From assembly GCA_022059125.1 (NCBI GenBank), contig JAEUWY010000005.1:806001-870000 (forward strand): a stretch of DNA of 64,000 bases. The letters are read 5' to 3'. The translations under genes were made by a program, and so were the position numbers. This DNA comes from Corynespora cassiicola (lineage: Eukaryota > Ascomycota > Dothideomycetes > Pleosporales > Corynesporascaceae). A model generated the notes under the pieces. The model saw only the letters and a program-made list of their open reading frames with translations, was not told the DNA's origin and did no database searches. This document shows, one piece after another, positions 44,349-55,589 of the stretch. Position 1 is the first letter of the stretch, and each line of letters opens with the position of its first letter.

Positions 44349-44650
44349 GGTGGATTAAATTTCTGAAAGACAGAGGTTGTGTAAATCTAATGTGGCACCA
44401 GCGGCATGTACCAGGTTTCGCAAGTTTACTAGGCGAAAGGTGGCGCAACTATTCGAAATCACCGCGGACGAGGTGAAATACCACAGATGGTACCGTGAGG
44501 TGAGGTTGGCGGGGCTTGCGCCCTCGTTCCGCTCCCCACGTCAGGGCGCTCGGACCACATATTTCGAAATTTTTGGAATTCTCCGCCGCACAAGTCCTCC
44601 CACCAACAACAACACCTCTCCGAGTCAGTCTTTGTTCACACTTTCTCACC

Positions 44651-45796
44651 ATGGCGAAAACGAAGCCGCAGGACCGCGCCCAGAAATCTAAAAAGAACGC
44701 GAAAAAGGGAGCTGCGGAGGGCAAATCGAAGAAGCAAAAGGCATCGCCCGAAGAGCTCCTCATCCAGGCCGCTACTTTTCTGCAAACCTCACAACCGGAC
44801 GAGGCCCTCGTCGCCGCACGCCGAGCACTGAACCTTCTCCAACCCACACCCGAACCAACGCTCGCCGTTCTACCCGCCCTGAACCTGCTCGGCGAGATCA
44901 ATGTAGAATTGGGAGATCCTGATGCCGCGAAGGAGGCATTCCTAGCAGCCGTCAAGCTGGACCAGGACGGGGCTACTGATGGAGCCGAAAAGTTCCTATG
45001 GTTGGCTCAACTAAATGAGGAAGGAGGAGCGGAGAGCGTGCAGTGGTTCCAAAAAGGCATCGAGGTGCTCAAGAGGGAGATCGGCGAACTGGAAGGGAAG
45101 CTTGTCAAGAAGAGCGACATCACGGAGGCGCTAGAGGAGAAGAAAAGAAAAGTAGCTAACGCTCTTTGCGGAATTGCGGAGGTGTACATGACCGATCTAT
45201 CGTGGGAGGATGACGCTGAGGCCCGATGCGAGGCAGCCGTTACCGAAGCTTTGCTTGTTGCGCCAAACATGCCAGATCCGTTGCAGACTCTGGCGTCGAT
45301 AAGAATATCCCAGCTTCGCGTCGACGATGCAAAGGCAGCGCTGTCTCGGAGCATGGCGTTGTGGAAGGACCTGGACCCGGACGATCCTAATGTGCCGGAC
45401 TTTTCTACGAGGATCAGCTTGTCGCGGCTGCTGATAGAAGCCGAAATGGAGGACGAGGCGATTGAGGTCTTGGAGAGATTAATCGGCGAAAACGATGCCA
45501 GTGTCGAGGCATGGTACCTGGGTGGGCTATGCTTGCACATGCTCGCCGAAAAGCAGAAGGAGGGCGAGCAGAGCAAAACAGCCATGTCGCTCATGCGCGC
45601 AGGCCGTGACTGGCTCGAGAACTGCTTGAAGGTGTACGCTATGCTCGAATACGAGGATGAGCGGCTAAAGACTCATGCCGAAGAGCTTCTGAAGGGTATC
45701 CTCGATTCGCTAGGTCCTGCTGCCGACGAAGAGGACGAAGCTGGCGAATGGGAGGATGAAGACGAGGATGGAGACGAAGAGATGGAGGGTACGTGA
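44651..45796 (+). CDS. ACL4: TPR assembly chaperone of ribosomal protein L4 (Acl4)
   Basis: A single-exon 381-aa TPR protein. In yeast, Acl4 captures nascent uL4 (Rpl4) and escorts it to the pre-60S ribosome. The N-terminus is Lys-rich (KKNAKKGAAEGKSKKQKASP) and nuclear-localisation-like. TPR-type helices begin EELLIQAATFLQTSQPDEAL and LPALNLLGEINVELGDPDAA, and continue through ALLVAPNMPDPLQTLASIRI and LSRLLIEAEMEDEAIEVLER. The C-terminus is a strongly acidic tail (about 25 residues of mostly Asp/Glu) typical of Acl4. The start at 44651 (CACCATGGC) is preferred; the frame is open 45 codons upstream, but that part lies in the promoter shared with GIR2. Confidence 0.85.
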   Translation: MAKTKPQDRAQKSKKNAKKGAAEGKSKKQKASPEELLIQAATFLQTSQPDEALVAARRALNLLQPTPEPTLAVLPALNLLGEINVELGDPDAAKEAFLAAVKLDQDGATDGAEKFLWLAQLNEEGGAESVQWFQKGIEVLKREIGELEGKLVKKSDITEALEEKKRKVANALCGIAEVYMTDLSWEDDAEARCEAAVTEALLVAPNMPDPLQTLASIRISQLRVDDAKAALSRSMALWKDLDPDDPNVPDFSTRISLSRLLIEAEMEDEAIEVLERLIGENDASVEAWYLGGLCLHMLAEKQKEGEQSKTAMSLMRAGRDWLENCLKVYAMLEYEDERLKTHAEELLKGILDSLGPAADEEDEAGEWEDEDEDGDEEMEGT

Positions 45797-47220
45797 TCGG
45801 TATCAGGTCGTTGCTATTACAGGTGTCTCCAACCTTATTCGGTCATGAAACGAACTCTTCATCTGGACGCTACGCCGAACAGTACTCCCCCCGGCTCGGA
45901 TGCCTAGCATGTTTTCAAAAAGCCAATTAATGCTCTGTCGGCCTCGTGCCTAGCTCACCCAGCTCACCCGATTGAACAATACATCGTCTCGCGCTAGACA
46001 TCTGGACCGGGGGGGGAGAGGACTGTATGGCTACCTTTTACCCCTGCATCAACGACCTTCTCTTTTGCTCATAGACCCTGTGGCCTACGCAATCGGCCTC
46101 TAGGGTGCCTCATTGCGAATGCTAGCGAGATCAACGGGCCTGAGGGCCGTCTGGCCCTCTGGCTCTCTAAGTGGCGCTCGCTAGAGGAGATCTCCGATGG
46201 GATTCACGCTGGTGCGGTAGGGCTTCTGGGATGGCCTTTCCGTCCCAAAAGGATACCGGAAGAGGCTCCGCGCCGAGGAGATGCAGAATTCGAGCAATGC
46301 TCGTATTCCCTGGGCACTCACGCTACGCGGTGCGGAAGACAGGGCGGGTTCCACGCATGAAGATAGAATAGACAGAATAGCAATCATTGGCGCCCCCTGC
46401 GGTTTTCAGATGGTGACAAGTGCTGTCCCCCTCACCCCAGGTCTGGCGGTCTAGATGCGAGGTGGACTGGCTGTGGTACAGTCCCTGCGTCTCCACGGCC
46501 GCACATGGGCAGTCGGGCTGGGGTGTTCGATGCATGTGTGTTTGGCAGTCTGGGTCAGAGCAAACGGCCGCCACATACGCAGCGTCCCACGGGCCTGGTA
46601 ACAGTAACAGCAGCATGGCAGAGCGTGGCAGCAGAGGCCCAACAGGGCGTTTGGTGTCATGGTTGGGCTGGGGGCGCGTCCCGCGGGACTGCAGCACCTG
46701 GCTGCTGGCTGGACTGCGAGCTGTCGCGGCCGGGCCTCCGGGAGGCTCTGAGGTCGCTGGCCCTGCGTCGAGCAGGCGGCCGGATGGGAAGTCATTGGCG
46801 AGAGGGCGCAAGTGGGTGCGACGGCCATGGGATGCGAGACAAGGTTCTGCCTCGATCCGATCGCTTGGCGGACTCGCGCCCAAGGCGATGCGCCTCCAAA
46901 GCCACAGCAGCGACAATGCGTCCCTCTGCCGCCGCCTCGACCTCTCCACCGCTCGCCAGGACGACTCATAAATCCGCGCGGGTCCGCACGCTGCACTTGC
47001 TTCTCCTGGCCCGCGTTGCTGGTCTGCCCCCTCTGCCCCCTCTGCCCTGCTCTGCCAACCCGCCGCGCGCCCCGACCGATGAATAGACCGCCGAACATCA
47101 CCCCTCGCCTCTGCACTCTGCACACGACGTCCTCGAGTGCGTCGCAAACCTTCAGCTGAAGCTGAGGCGCCCCTCCCCGAGACTCCAGCGCATGCTCGCT
47201 GCCAGGGCCCGCCGCGCCGA
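45797..47220. other. GC-rich intergenic and promoter region of the SCAP gene
   Basis: About 1.4 kb between ACL4 and the SCAP homolog. From 46300 to 47200 several long frames are open on both strands at once (up to about 300 codons on the minus strand), but their translations are Arg/Gly/Ala-rich without domains. They reflect composition, not genes. An SRE-like decamer ATCACCCCTC lies at 47097-47106, 115 bp before the SCAP start. No tRNA or other RNA gene was seen. Confidence 0.45.
47097..47106 (+). promoter_or_regulatory. Possible sterol-regulatory element (ATCACCCCTC)
   Basis: This decamer differs from the classical SREBP site ATCACCCCAC at one base. It lies 115 bp before the start codon of the SCAP homolog. 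Feedback control of SCAP or SREBP genes by SREBP is known in other fungi. A single one-mismatch decamer in GC-rich DNA can arise by chance, so this is only a candidate. Confidence 0.3.
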
Positions 47221-50200
47221 ATGATCTGGTACATCCTCTACCCGTATCGTGGGTGAGTCTCCCTCTGCCGCCAGACGGCCAGCCCAGCCTCGCCCAAGCT
47301 AACCGCTGCTGTTGCTGCGAAAAGTACCACTGAGCCGCCACGGCTGCTGCCCTCGCACCCCATCCGACGGGCCTTCCAGGCCTATGGCACCGCGACGGCC
47401 CGCCATTGGCTTCTCTCCATCTTCGTCACCATCGCCGTGTCCGTCCTGCTATGCTATCCCGCCGTCTTCAAGACCGACAGCCCTGCCGCTGCCGGCCTGC
47501 GCAACCTGCCCAAGCATGTATGGACCTCGACCACCGAGGTCGAGAGGCTCCGCCCGCACGACGTCGAGGTGCGCCAGGTCTGGGTCCAGGGCGACTACAT
47601 GAACGCAATCGAGCCCCGCGTCCTGCGCGAGGCTCTCCATGTCCAAGAGACCCTGATCCGTTCCGGTTTCCACGACCTGCCCGGCGCTGACCTGCCGACT
47701 TCCCCCGCCAGCCATCACATTTCCGTCGGGAGCGATGCTGGCTGCGTCAATGGCGCTGCCAGCACCAGGTGGGGTGTCCACTCGCCCCTGATGTACTGGA
47801 ACTGCTCGCTCGGCGCCTTGGAGAGGGACCAAGACCTCCTATACACCATCAACTCCAAGTCCAAGCACCATACCCCCATGAACCTTACCCTCCGCCCCAG
47901 CACCGTTTTCGCAGGCAAGGTCTTTTCGAATACGAAGCTGCAGGCCGCTGACGCCCTAGTCCTTACGCTATTCGACCAAAGACAGGGAGGCATTGGCCAC
48001 ATTTGGGACGCCCGCGCCCAGCAATTGGCAAAGGACCTGGGCACGGATTGGTCCATTTTCCCACCAGACGGCATTGTTGCCAACTTTCGCGCGTACGAAT
48101 TCCGTTTCAAGCCAATGACCCTAGTTGACGACCTGATTCTGGCGGCCTCGTACATGGTCATGGGCGCATACGTCATCTTCAAGATGATGCAGCTGAGAGC
48201 TGTCAAGAGTTGGTTTGGGTTGCTCATAACCATATGCGCAAAGGTAAGCTCCGTGTCCCTGAAACACCTGTGCCGCTGCTTAGCCCCGGATCTAGATGAC
48301 GGTTTGCGTCATTGCCAGTTTCACCGTCTGTACCTACCTTGGCATCAACCTAGGACGCATCCCCCGTCCTTGGTTCCCGGGTGTCGTCTTTTGCTTTGGC
48401 TTGGGGAACATGTAGGTTCCTTTGGCGACTACGTTCCAAAACCGCCAGTCGCGGCTAATTACCCATCAGATTCCGTCTAATCAATGTCGTTCTCGAGACC
48501 CCGCCGGAGCTGCCTCCGCACCAGCGCATCGGTAACGCCATTGGAGAGGTTGGGCACCTGTCCTTGGCTGTGGCTGGCCAAAACCTTCTTCTCATCTGGC
48601 TGTGTTCTCGAATAGTAACGCCATGGGTTGCCGATTTTTGTGTCTTCGCGGCTGTAACACTTGTTTTAGATTTCGTCTATCATCTGACCTTCTTCCTTGC
48701 TGTCCTCAGTGTCGATGTTCAGCGAATGGAATTGTCCGATTCTTTGGAGCAGATTGATTTCGATCAGGCCTCCATGAAAAGCCTTCAAGGGCGTCAAACA
48801 TGGCTCGGTGCTTTGCGAAAGGGCAACCTGCCCTTCAGCACGCGTTTCGCAGGATCTGCTGCCATACTATCTATAATCATCGCCCTCAACTGGCACTTTT
48901 TTGACATGGGAGGCCGGGAACTCTCCATGCGTGCAGTACGAGACAAGCTGTTGCTAAAGAAGACCAGGTCCGTGGACGGCCCATTGTGGAGCCCGCCTGC
49001 CTTCAAGCAAGCCAGAACGCCCGCCGACTGGCTTCGAATCCAAGACCACAACACTGCAAAGGAGCTATTTGGAATGATTAAGCCCAACGCCCACAGTTTC
49101 GTCGCCCGGGTATATGATCCTATTCTGATTGTTCTCAAAGAAGCAGAGGGCCGAGATACCTCCAGCAGACCAGCTAACCTGATTGAGGGCTTGCGCAAGT
49201 TCGCTCAGGGTCATGCCTTCCCAGTAGCCCTTATGGTGGTCTTCCTGATTGCTGGAGTCACGCTGCTCATGAACTACCTTTTGTGGACAGGACTGCCTGA
49301 ATTTTCCGAGGCCGAGGAGGATGAGGATGCCATGTTTTCGGTCAAGACATTACCTACTCCCCAGACTCTGGACGTCGTCCGTCTCATTTCATGTCCCAAG
49401 GGCCACCTGGCCAGTATTTCCCTGGATCGTTCCACCTCCATCTGGTTCCATGGCACCCGAGGTTACACACAGTCGACTCTCCAAACCGCTACGATGAAAC
49501 CGAAACTGTGGCCAATTGTGGCATCAGCCATCGATGACAACGGGACGATCCTCGCACTATGTACGGATGGAGGCCAAATTGGACTGTGGAGTCTCGTAAC
49601 AACCAGGTTTTTGATGTTTCCAAGTGTTGATTTGCGCGGCCAGGCACCGACTCTATTCTCATTCACAATGATACCAGGCACCGAACAGGATAAACTGAGC
49701 CTAATTATTGTCACTCCCGATGGCTATTTGACAGAGCTGGAGGCAAAGACTGGCATCCACTGGAAAAAGCGCATATGTTCGAGCTCCATTCTATCTGCCA
49801 CACTTTTCCCGAGCGCTAAGGGCGAGATGAATCTCGTCTATGTCAACAAGACTGGGGAGGTGCACATTGTACAACTCAACGAACACAGTCGGTGGTCCTC
49901 CGAAGTAGTCGCAGGTCTGGACCCTGGACCCCCTCCCGGCCGTAATCCCTTCAAGATCAAATACATTCAAGGTGTGCCTGCACTCGGTCTCATCTTTGCG
50001 CTCCGCGCCGAAGAGGTGGAAATCTTCGACTTCAACAGCAGGGCACTCATCCATTCCTTCCAGATCGCCCCTTTCAGGTCCAATTCCTTAAGAGTCATGC
50101 ACTCCTCTCGTCGCATGTGCCACTGTGGAGCACCTGCCATCCACTCACTTTGCATTGCTTACTCAGAACAAGAGACAAACCACCTGATTATGCAAACATT

Positions 50201-50834
50201 TACACTCGACGATTCGCCAACCTCGCAGATCTGCTTAGGAAAGCCATCCGAAAATGAAGCCCACAAGTGCAAAGGTCTCGACTGTGCAACAGAATCAGTC
50301 CACTACGTGGAACCTGCTGGCGCTTGGGAATCGACTAGTGCCTTGAGCGTTGTTGGAATCAGGAGAGTGGTCCAGTCGCCAACGCCATCCTCAACTGCAT
50401 CAGGCGTCGATAGCGGATACTTTGCAGCTGAGCCATCCGCGCTTGCATCCGCGCTCAAACAACGAGCCACAAAACAGGGCAGGATGGACACTGCCTTTAG
50501 CACACGCTATCCCCCGGCATCTCCGGGGGACACGGACAGCTGGGAAGCCTGGACGCTTTCATCAACCGGCGAATTCCGCGCCCGTCCCTTGGTTTCTGAA
50601 CTCAGTGATGAAGACGCAGACCCCCTACTCATGGCCGAGCAGCTCTTTGTCGCCGCCCCCGGCCCCATCACCAGGCTTGGAAAGCAAAGTGTCGCCGTCG
50701 GCTTCGGAAATACGGTCAAGATCATCACGCTAGGCAAAGAATCGTTCGACAGCCTCTCAACACTGGAGAACGGCCTAGGTCTAGGCGGTGGAAGCTACAG
50801 GGCGCGCAGAGGCACCGGACGCAAAGTCCAATAA
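47221..50834 (+). CDS. SREBP cleavage-activating protein homolog (SCAP/Scp1)
   Basis: An ER membrane sterol sensor that escorts SREBP (SrbA/Sre1) for activation when sterol or oxygen is low. Four exons (47221-47252, 47325-48243, 48296-48411, 48470-50834), 1143 aa. The start MIWYILYPYRGTTEPPRLLP and the first TM (HWLLSIFVTIAVSVLLCYPA) match the family. A lumenal loop of about 230 residues leads to a sterol-sensing domain of several TMs: TLVDDLILAASYMVMGAYVI, VCVIASFTVCTYLGIN, LLLIWLCSRIVTPWVADFCV and LDFVYHLTFFLAVLSVDVQR. A last TM (VALMVVFLIAGVTLLMNYLL) precedes a C-terminal WD40-like domain from about residue 690 (VVRLISCPKGHLASISLDRS and SIDD..LALCTDGGQIGLWS). The order SSD then WD repeats identifies SCAP rather than HMG-CoA reductase or NPC1. 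The SREBP partner is not in the window. Confidence 0.92.
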
Positions 50835-52386
50835 AGGACAATCATCAATTTTTTCATGTACGACACTTTGTATGATCCGGCCACGTCTTATCATTATCCC
50901 CTTCAAGACGCATATTCGGCATATGTACATTCATACAAAACACATACCCCATTTTGAACGCGCAATACCCCAAAAATACCCCGGGAGACTTTTGGATTCA
51001 GCACCAGGGTCAAAGGAAAGCATGCATGCATCGTTATCATTATCGTCACGTTATCAATACTCGTCTTTCTTCTTGTTGGCCACCTTCCTGATCTTCTCCC
51101 TTGTCTTCTTTTCCCCTCGTAGCTCACCTCGAAATGCATCTAGCCCATGCCCGAGTGTATTTTTTGCTTCTGTTGATGCCTTTATTCTTTTTATTCCATG
51201 TTGCTCTCCCATGCAAGCGCGGCGTTTTGGGGCAGGCATTTGATTCGAGTATAGGCCTGGCCGTTCTTCGCTATTACCTCATACATTTACACACCACGCT
51301 AGGCTAGGCTATGCTTCTTGTAATAAATACAGATAACTGACCGACTTGTCATCGTCGGTCGGACAGCACCCGGCCCTCTTTTTTTTTTTTTTACTTTCCT
51401 CTTCCGCATGGGTTGGGCGAGGGTATGTGGTGACGTTGCAGCATCTTCATAATAATCATACGATGTTTAGTTGGTTTTTTGTAGTGTTTTGCGGTCGGGA
51501 AGATAGTCGGGCGAGAGAGGGTTGGGCAGCGCATTGAGTGCAGCGAATTGAATCGAATCCGAATTAAAGCAAACGCAGTGTCTGTACATCCCATGCATAT
51601 CCGCACCCACATTATTTTCCACAGGCAACTGTCATGGACCCCACTCACTACACGAACGGTGATGGTGCAATGAAGCCCGATTTTTATTTTTTGGGTTGTT
51701 TGCATCAATCACATTGTCCGTCGCGTGGAAACTTTTCTTCTCTCGTCTGACGCTCTCCCCCGTCTATATCATTTTTGGTTTCGAGCTAGTTGGGTAGATA
51801 CGCACGTGTATGAATACGAATGCGTTCGATGTGTGTATGTGAATATCGTGGCCGAAAGGGGGTATTACCGCATATGCTGATGGGGTATGGTATCATGAAG
51901 CCGACGAACGGGCAAGAAAGCCGCAGCCGACCGGACGAAAGAGAAAAAGAAAATAGGGAGAGGAAGAAGAATGGAGAGAGAGGGAATGCCGTTGCCGGTC
52001 GCTGCTGCTGCTGCGCTGCGCTGCGCTGCCATTGCCGTGTACATGCAAGTATACACGCACCTGCGCATGCATGCTGTACGTCCGACCGACCGTCCCCACC
52101 AAAAATCCGGGAATGGTGAAGAGAAAAACAAAGGAATAAACCGAACGTGGTAAAAAATGGGAGTCAAAGTCGATCACCACAACAGCAAACCGGCCAAAGC
52201 AAAACGCAACGGTAAGTTGATCCGTCCAATCCAAGTCGCCAGCCAATGCAATGCAACCGCCAGGCGCAAAATGCAACCCAGACAGAGACCCCTCCCCTCC
52301 CCTTGCCAAAAAAAAATAAAGGGAGAACAAAACAAAATAAACCCTCCCAACCACATGGTCCCGTACATCCCCTCCGCTACCCCAAC
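50835..52386. other. Convergent intergenic region with homopolymer and CTG-type tracts
   Basis: About 1.55 kb between the tails of SCAP and the BED-Zn2Cys6 gene, probably two long 3' UTRs plus spacer. A run of about 14 T lies near 51379-51392. A GCTGCTGCTGCTGCGCTGCGCTGCGCTG stretch lies at about 52000-52028. Purine-rich AGAGAAAAAGAAAATAGGGAGAGG runs lie near 51940-51980. No gene is supported. Confidence 0.5.
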
Positions 52387-54852
52387 CTAATTCCCCGCGA
52401 TAATCTTGCCCACAAACTTCAACTCCCACTCCCCCGGCTCCTCGCCGACAAAGCGGGCATTCCGCAGATCGGAAAGTCCCTCGCCCGTCACGGCAATGCC
52501 ATCGTACCACTCGCGGATCTTGTCGTCGACGTCGTCGCCCCACATGACGAGCATGCCGTCGCCGCTGCGAGCCATGGGCTTGGGCGGCACGCCACGCATC
52601 TTGAGCAGCATGAAGAGAATGTCGCTGAAGCGCTCGCCTTGCTGCGAGTAGTACGCGGGCTGCTTGTCAAAGGGCCACTTTGGGTTTTTTGTGGACGACG
52701 AGTTTATGGGCGAGGAAGGGGAGGCGAGAGTGGGGTCGATGCCTCCTGGGGCTGACTGGAGGGCGTGGGCAATGTCACCATCTGTGGGGGATTGAGTTTG
52801 GTGAGGGTTTGCCGGCTGTTGCTGATGTTGCTGCTCGTGCTGTTGTTGGGTGGGATCAGCGGAGTGAGGGGCTGGCGTGGCAGACGTCTGGCCTTCCCAT
52901 GTGCGAAACAGCCAACACATGCGTTCGACGCATGCAAGCAAGATGACGGCGACCAGGAAGGTCTCAAACGCGTTGGCCTGTTGGCGCTGAAGAAGCCGCC
53001 GCTCCAGATCATTCATGACCACGCGGGCTAGGCAGGCCGCGCGCTTTTCTGTGGCACCCATCAGTTGCATTCTGATAAGCTCATAGGACGACGTGTTGTT
53101 GACGGAAGTTATTGGTGTGCGCGTGCTATTTTCCATGTCTGAAGGTGACATGACTGCAGGTGCCATGGTAGGCGCGAGTGACGGATTTGAGAAGAGATGC
53201 CATTCCATATTGCGCGACGTAAGGATCCGGGTCAGGTTCCAGAGCTCCAAAACTTTATTGAGGAGATTGTCAGCGCTGGTAGAAGAGACTGCAAATGCCG
53301 TCTGGATAGTCCTTCTCATAAAGGCAGAATCTTCAGATTCGAAGAAAGCAGTTCCAATCTTCTTGATATACTGATCCAGCTTCCCGCCGATGTCGTCGTC
53401 GCCATCGACGATTTCGAGTGCCGAAGGAGAAATTGATGCCAGAATAGCCGGGTCAATGTCAGATCCGTGCATCGACTGTGATTGGCAACGCAGGGGAGTA
53501 AAGGTTGCAAAAGTCCCAGATTCAGGGTAATGGGTTGCTTCTATGCGGCCCGGAGTCTGATCAAGCTGTACCTGGCCCTTTGCCTGACTGACGGCATGGA
53601 AAGCCAAGACACCATGGAGCCCGGCAGAGTAAAGGTTGAACTCTTCGGCAATGCGAGTTCGAATGCACGGCTGCTTCCACAGCCTGGCGCTTTCGACATT
53701 TTGACAAGTGCTGCAGGGTGTTCCTCCGGAGCAGGGCTTTTTAAGCATACGGCACCGAATGCACGCTCCTCGTTTTCGCACCTCTTGCACCTCTTTACGT
53801 CGAGAATCCGAGAATCGTCCCCGAACCTTTGGTTTCGCAGGCTTCTGATTAACGCTGAAATCAGTCGTAAAGTGGGCTTGGGTCGCATTGGGGTTCATCG
53901 CAATGGGCCGTGGATGAGCCATGGTCTTGTTCATCACATCATCCTTGGGCAGCATTGGTTCCCTGCCGTGATCGTTCAGTAGAGGGTCGATCGAATGCGA
54001 CTGGTTTGGCCATTGGTGACGGCCTTGATTGTGGAAGTACTTGTCCGGCATTGAGTGGGGAATGCCAAAGTCAGACTCCATGTTGAGGCCATTGTTCAGA
54101 GGCATGAGCTCGTTTGCCGCTGAAGCTGCCATGACGAGATTGGGGACCATCTGGGCCATGGAGTTGGAGCTAGAGAGGGACATGCTCCCGAGGTGAGGCG
54201 AAGCAGCCGGAGAGTGCTGGAGCGGGCCGTTGAACTGGTATATGGAGGGCAGCGCAGGCGCATTGGATAGGTCGATGCTCTGAGAAAAGTTGATGCCATC
54301 AGAACCCTCGGGCCTGTCGTCATGTATCAGAAACTCGTCGAGCAATGCGCCGTGGCTCCCAGCATTGGTCGGCTGGGGTGGCGGTGACTTCCGCTGCTTG
54401 CCAGACACGCGCTTTCCCGAGAGATCCAAATGCTGGCGCGACACCTCTGCCAACGTCTCCAGTGCCGACATGCCCTGCTTCGAGGGGGCAAAGGGGAGGC
54501 TCATGGTCTGGCCATTGGCGAGCGGACCGGGTGCGGCAGCGGCCTGGGCCATGTCGGGGAGGTCAGGGAGCTCGTGGAACTGCAGCAGTGCGCGCTGGCG
54601 GTCGCGTAGGGGGACAGCCGGGCATTTTTTTACGAGGTGGTTCGTGAGGCTATCTATACGGCCTTTGGGGAACTATGCGACAGTCAGTTTTGGCTTCTGT
54701 GGGCGTCCTCGTGCTTCGCGGGCCATGTGGGGCGTGTACAGGACCTTTTCACCGCAAGACTTGCATGTGTGCTGATAACGGTTGCTGGCGTCCTCGAGCT
54801 TGGGACCGCGTTCGAAAAATTCGAGAATCAATTGATTGGGTTTTCGGCCCAT
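52387..54852 (-). CDS. BED-type plus Zn2Cys6 dual zinc-finger transcription factor
   Basis: A nuclear regulator with two kinds of zinc finger. Two exons: 54852-54745 (36 codons exactly) and 54672-52387, 797 aa. The N-terminal finger is split by the intron: MGRKPNQLILEFFERGPKLE, then TCKSCGEK | FPKGRIDSLTNHLVKKC, a C-x2-C..H-x4-C BED-like finger. At about residues 300-340 is a zinc cluster: GACIRCRMLKKPCSGGTPCSTC, with the sixth Cys twelve residues later (WKQPC), longer than the usual 6-8. The basic stretch before it (RGRFSDSRRKEVQEVRKR) should contact DNA. The remaining 400 residues include AFETFLVAVILLACVERMCW, a Gln/His-rich linker and a conserved-looking C-terminus (RFVGEEPGEWELKFVGKI). 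I recognise the architecture as a fungal family but know no function. It is divergent from the MpaB-like oxygenase gene (737 bp). Confidence 0.85.
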
Positions 54853-55589
54853 GCTCTGTGTGCGCCCGCGACCTCTGCGCCCGGTCGAAGATTTGATTTG
54901 AGGAACGGTGGGATGTATGGGAAATGATGGAATACTGCCAGGTTCCGAAGGCGGTGGGCAGAAGGCGGTCTGGAGGCGCGGGGAGCCTTGTCAGACGCTG
55001 CAGGGTATCCAGGCACGTGCCAGTAGTGCATCACGTGATAGCTGTCACCGGTGGCCCTAGTCCCAAACAGGCGCTGGCGTGGCTAGACTCGATCTGGCCA
55101 TTTGGGTTTCCCTACTGAGGTAACGCCCGAGACGTGCCTTCACCTCACCCAGCCGTCCAGGCGTCATGATGCCAACGAGGAATGCTGGCCAAGGACCCGC
55201 GTCCGCACGCTCCCGCAACCTGTCATAGCCACTCTGATTACCGGGGCAGATGTTCCCGCGCTGCATCCACGCCCTGCCCGCGATGACTGTGTTTCGTCCA
55301 CATCCTGGTCCTAACCTCGGACACCTACACATTCCGGCATGTGGAAGAATGGATCTCGCTGTACCCATGCCGACAAGGGAATTCCTTACTCATGATGACC
55401 GACTCGCATCTTCGCTCTGTGGAAGTGTTTCTGATAGCCGTTGCGGCGGGGAGTTGACTATAATTACCATGCTTGCGTCCCAGACATGGCGATCGTCGCT
55501 AGCGCCCCGAATTTGTTTTTTAGCCAGAGGGTCCCTTGCGCTTTCCTGGTCTCAGCTGTTGCCTATCTTTCTGTCCTTCTTCTCCAAAA
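54853..55589. promoter_or_regulatory. Shared promoter of the BED-Zn2Cys6 factor and the MpaB-like oxygenase
   Basis: A 737-bp head-to-head interval. Only short, featureless frames are open. A TATA-like GACTATAATTACC lies at about 55455 and a TC-rich tract at 55545-55587, just before the oxygenase start. A CGG..CCG pair for the neighbour's zinc cluster was not clearly identified. Confidence 0.45.

Noticed and set aside
46323..47341. Two overlapping minus-strand frames of about 300 codons each upstream of the SCAP gene
   Set aside because: Translations are Arg/Gly/Ala-rich without domains. Several frames are open at once because of GC content, and they overlap the first SCAP exon.
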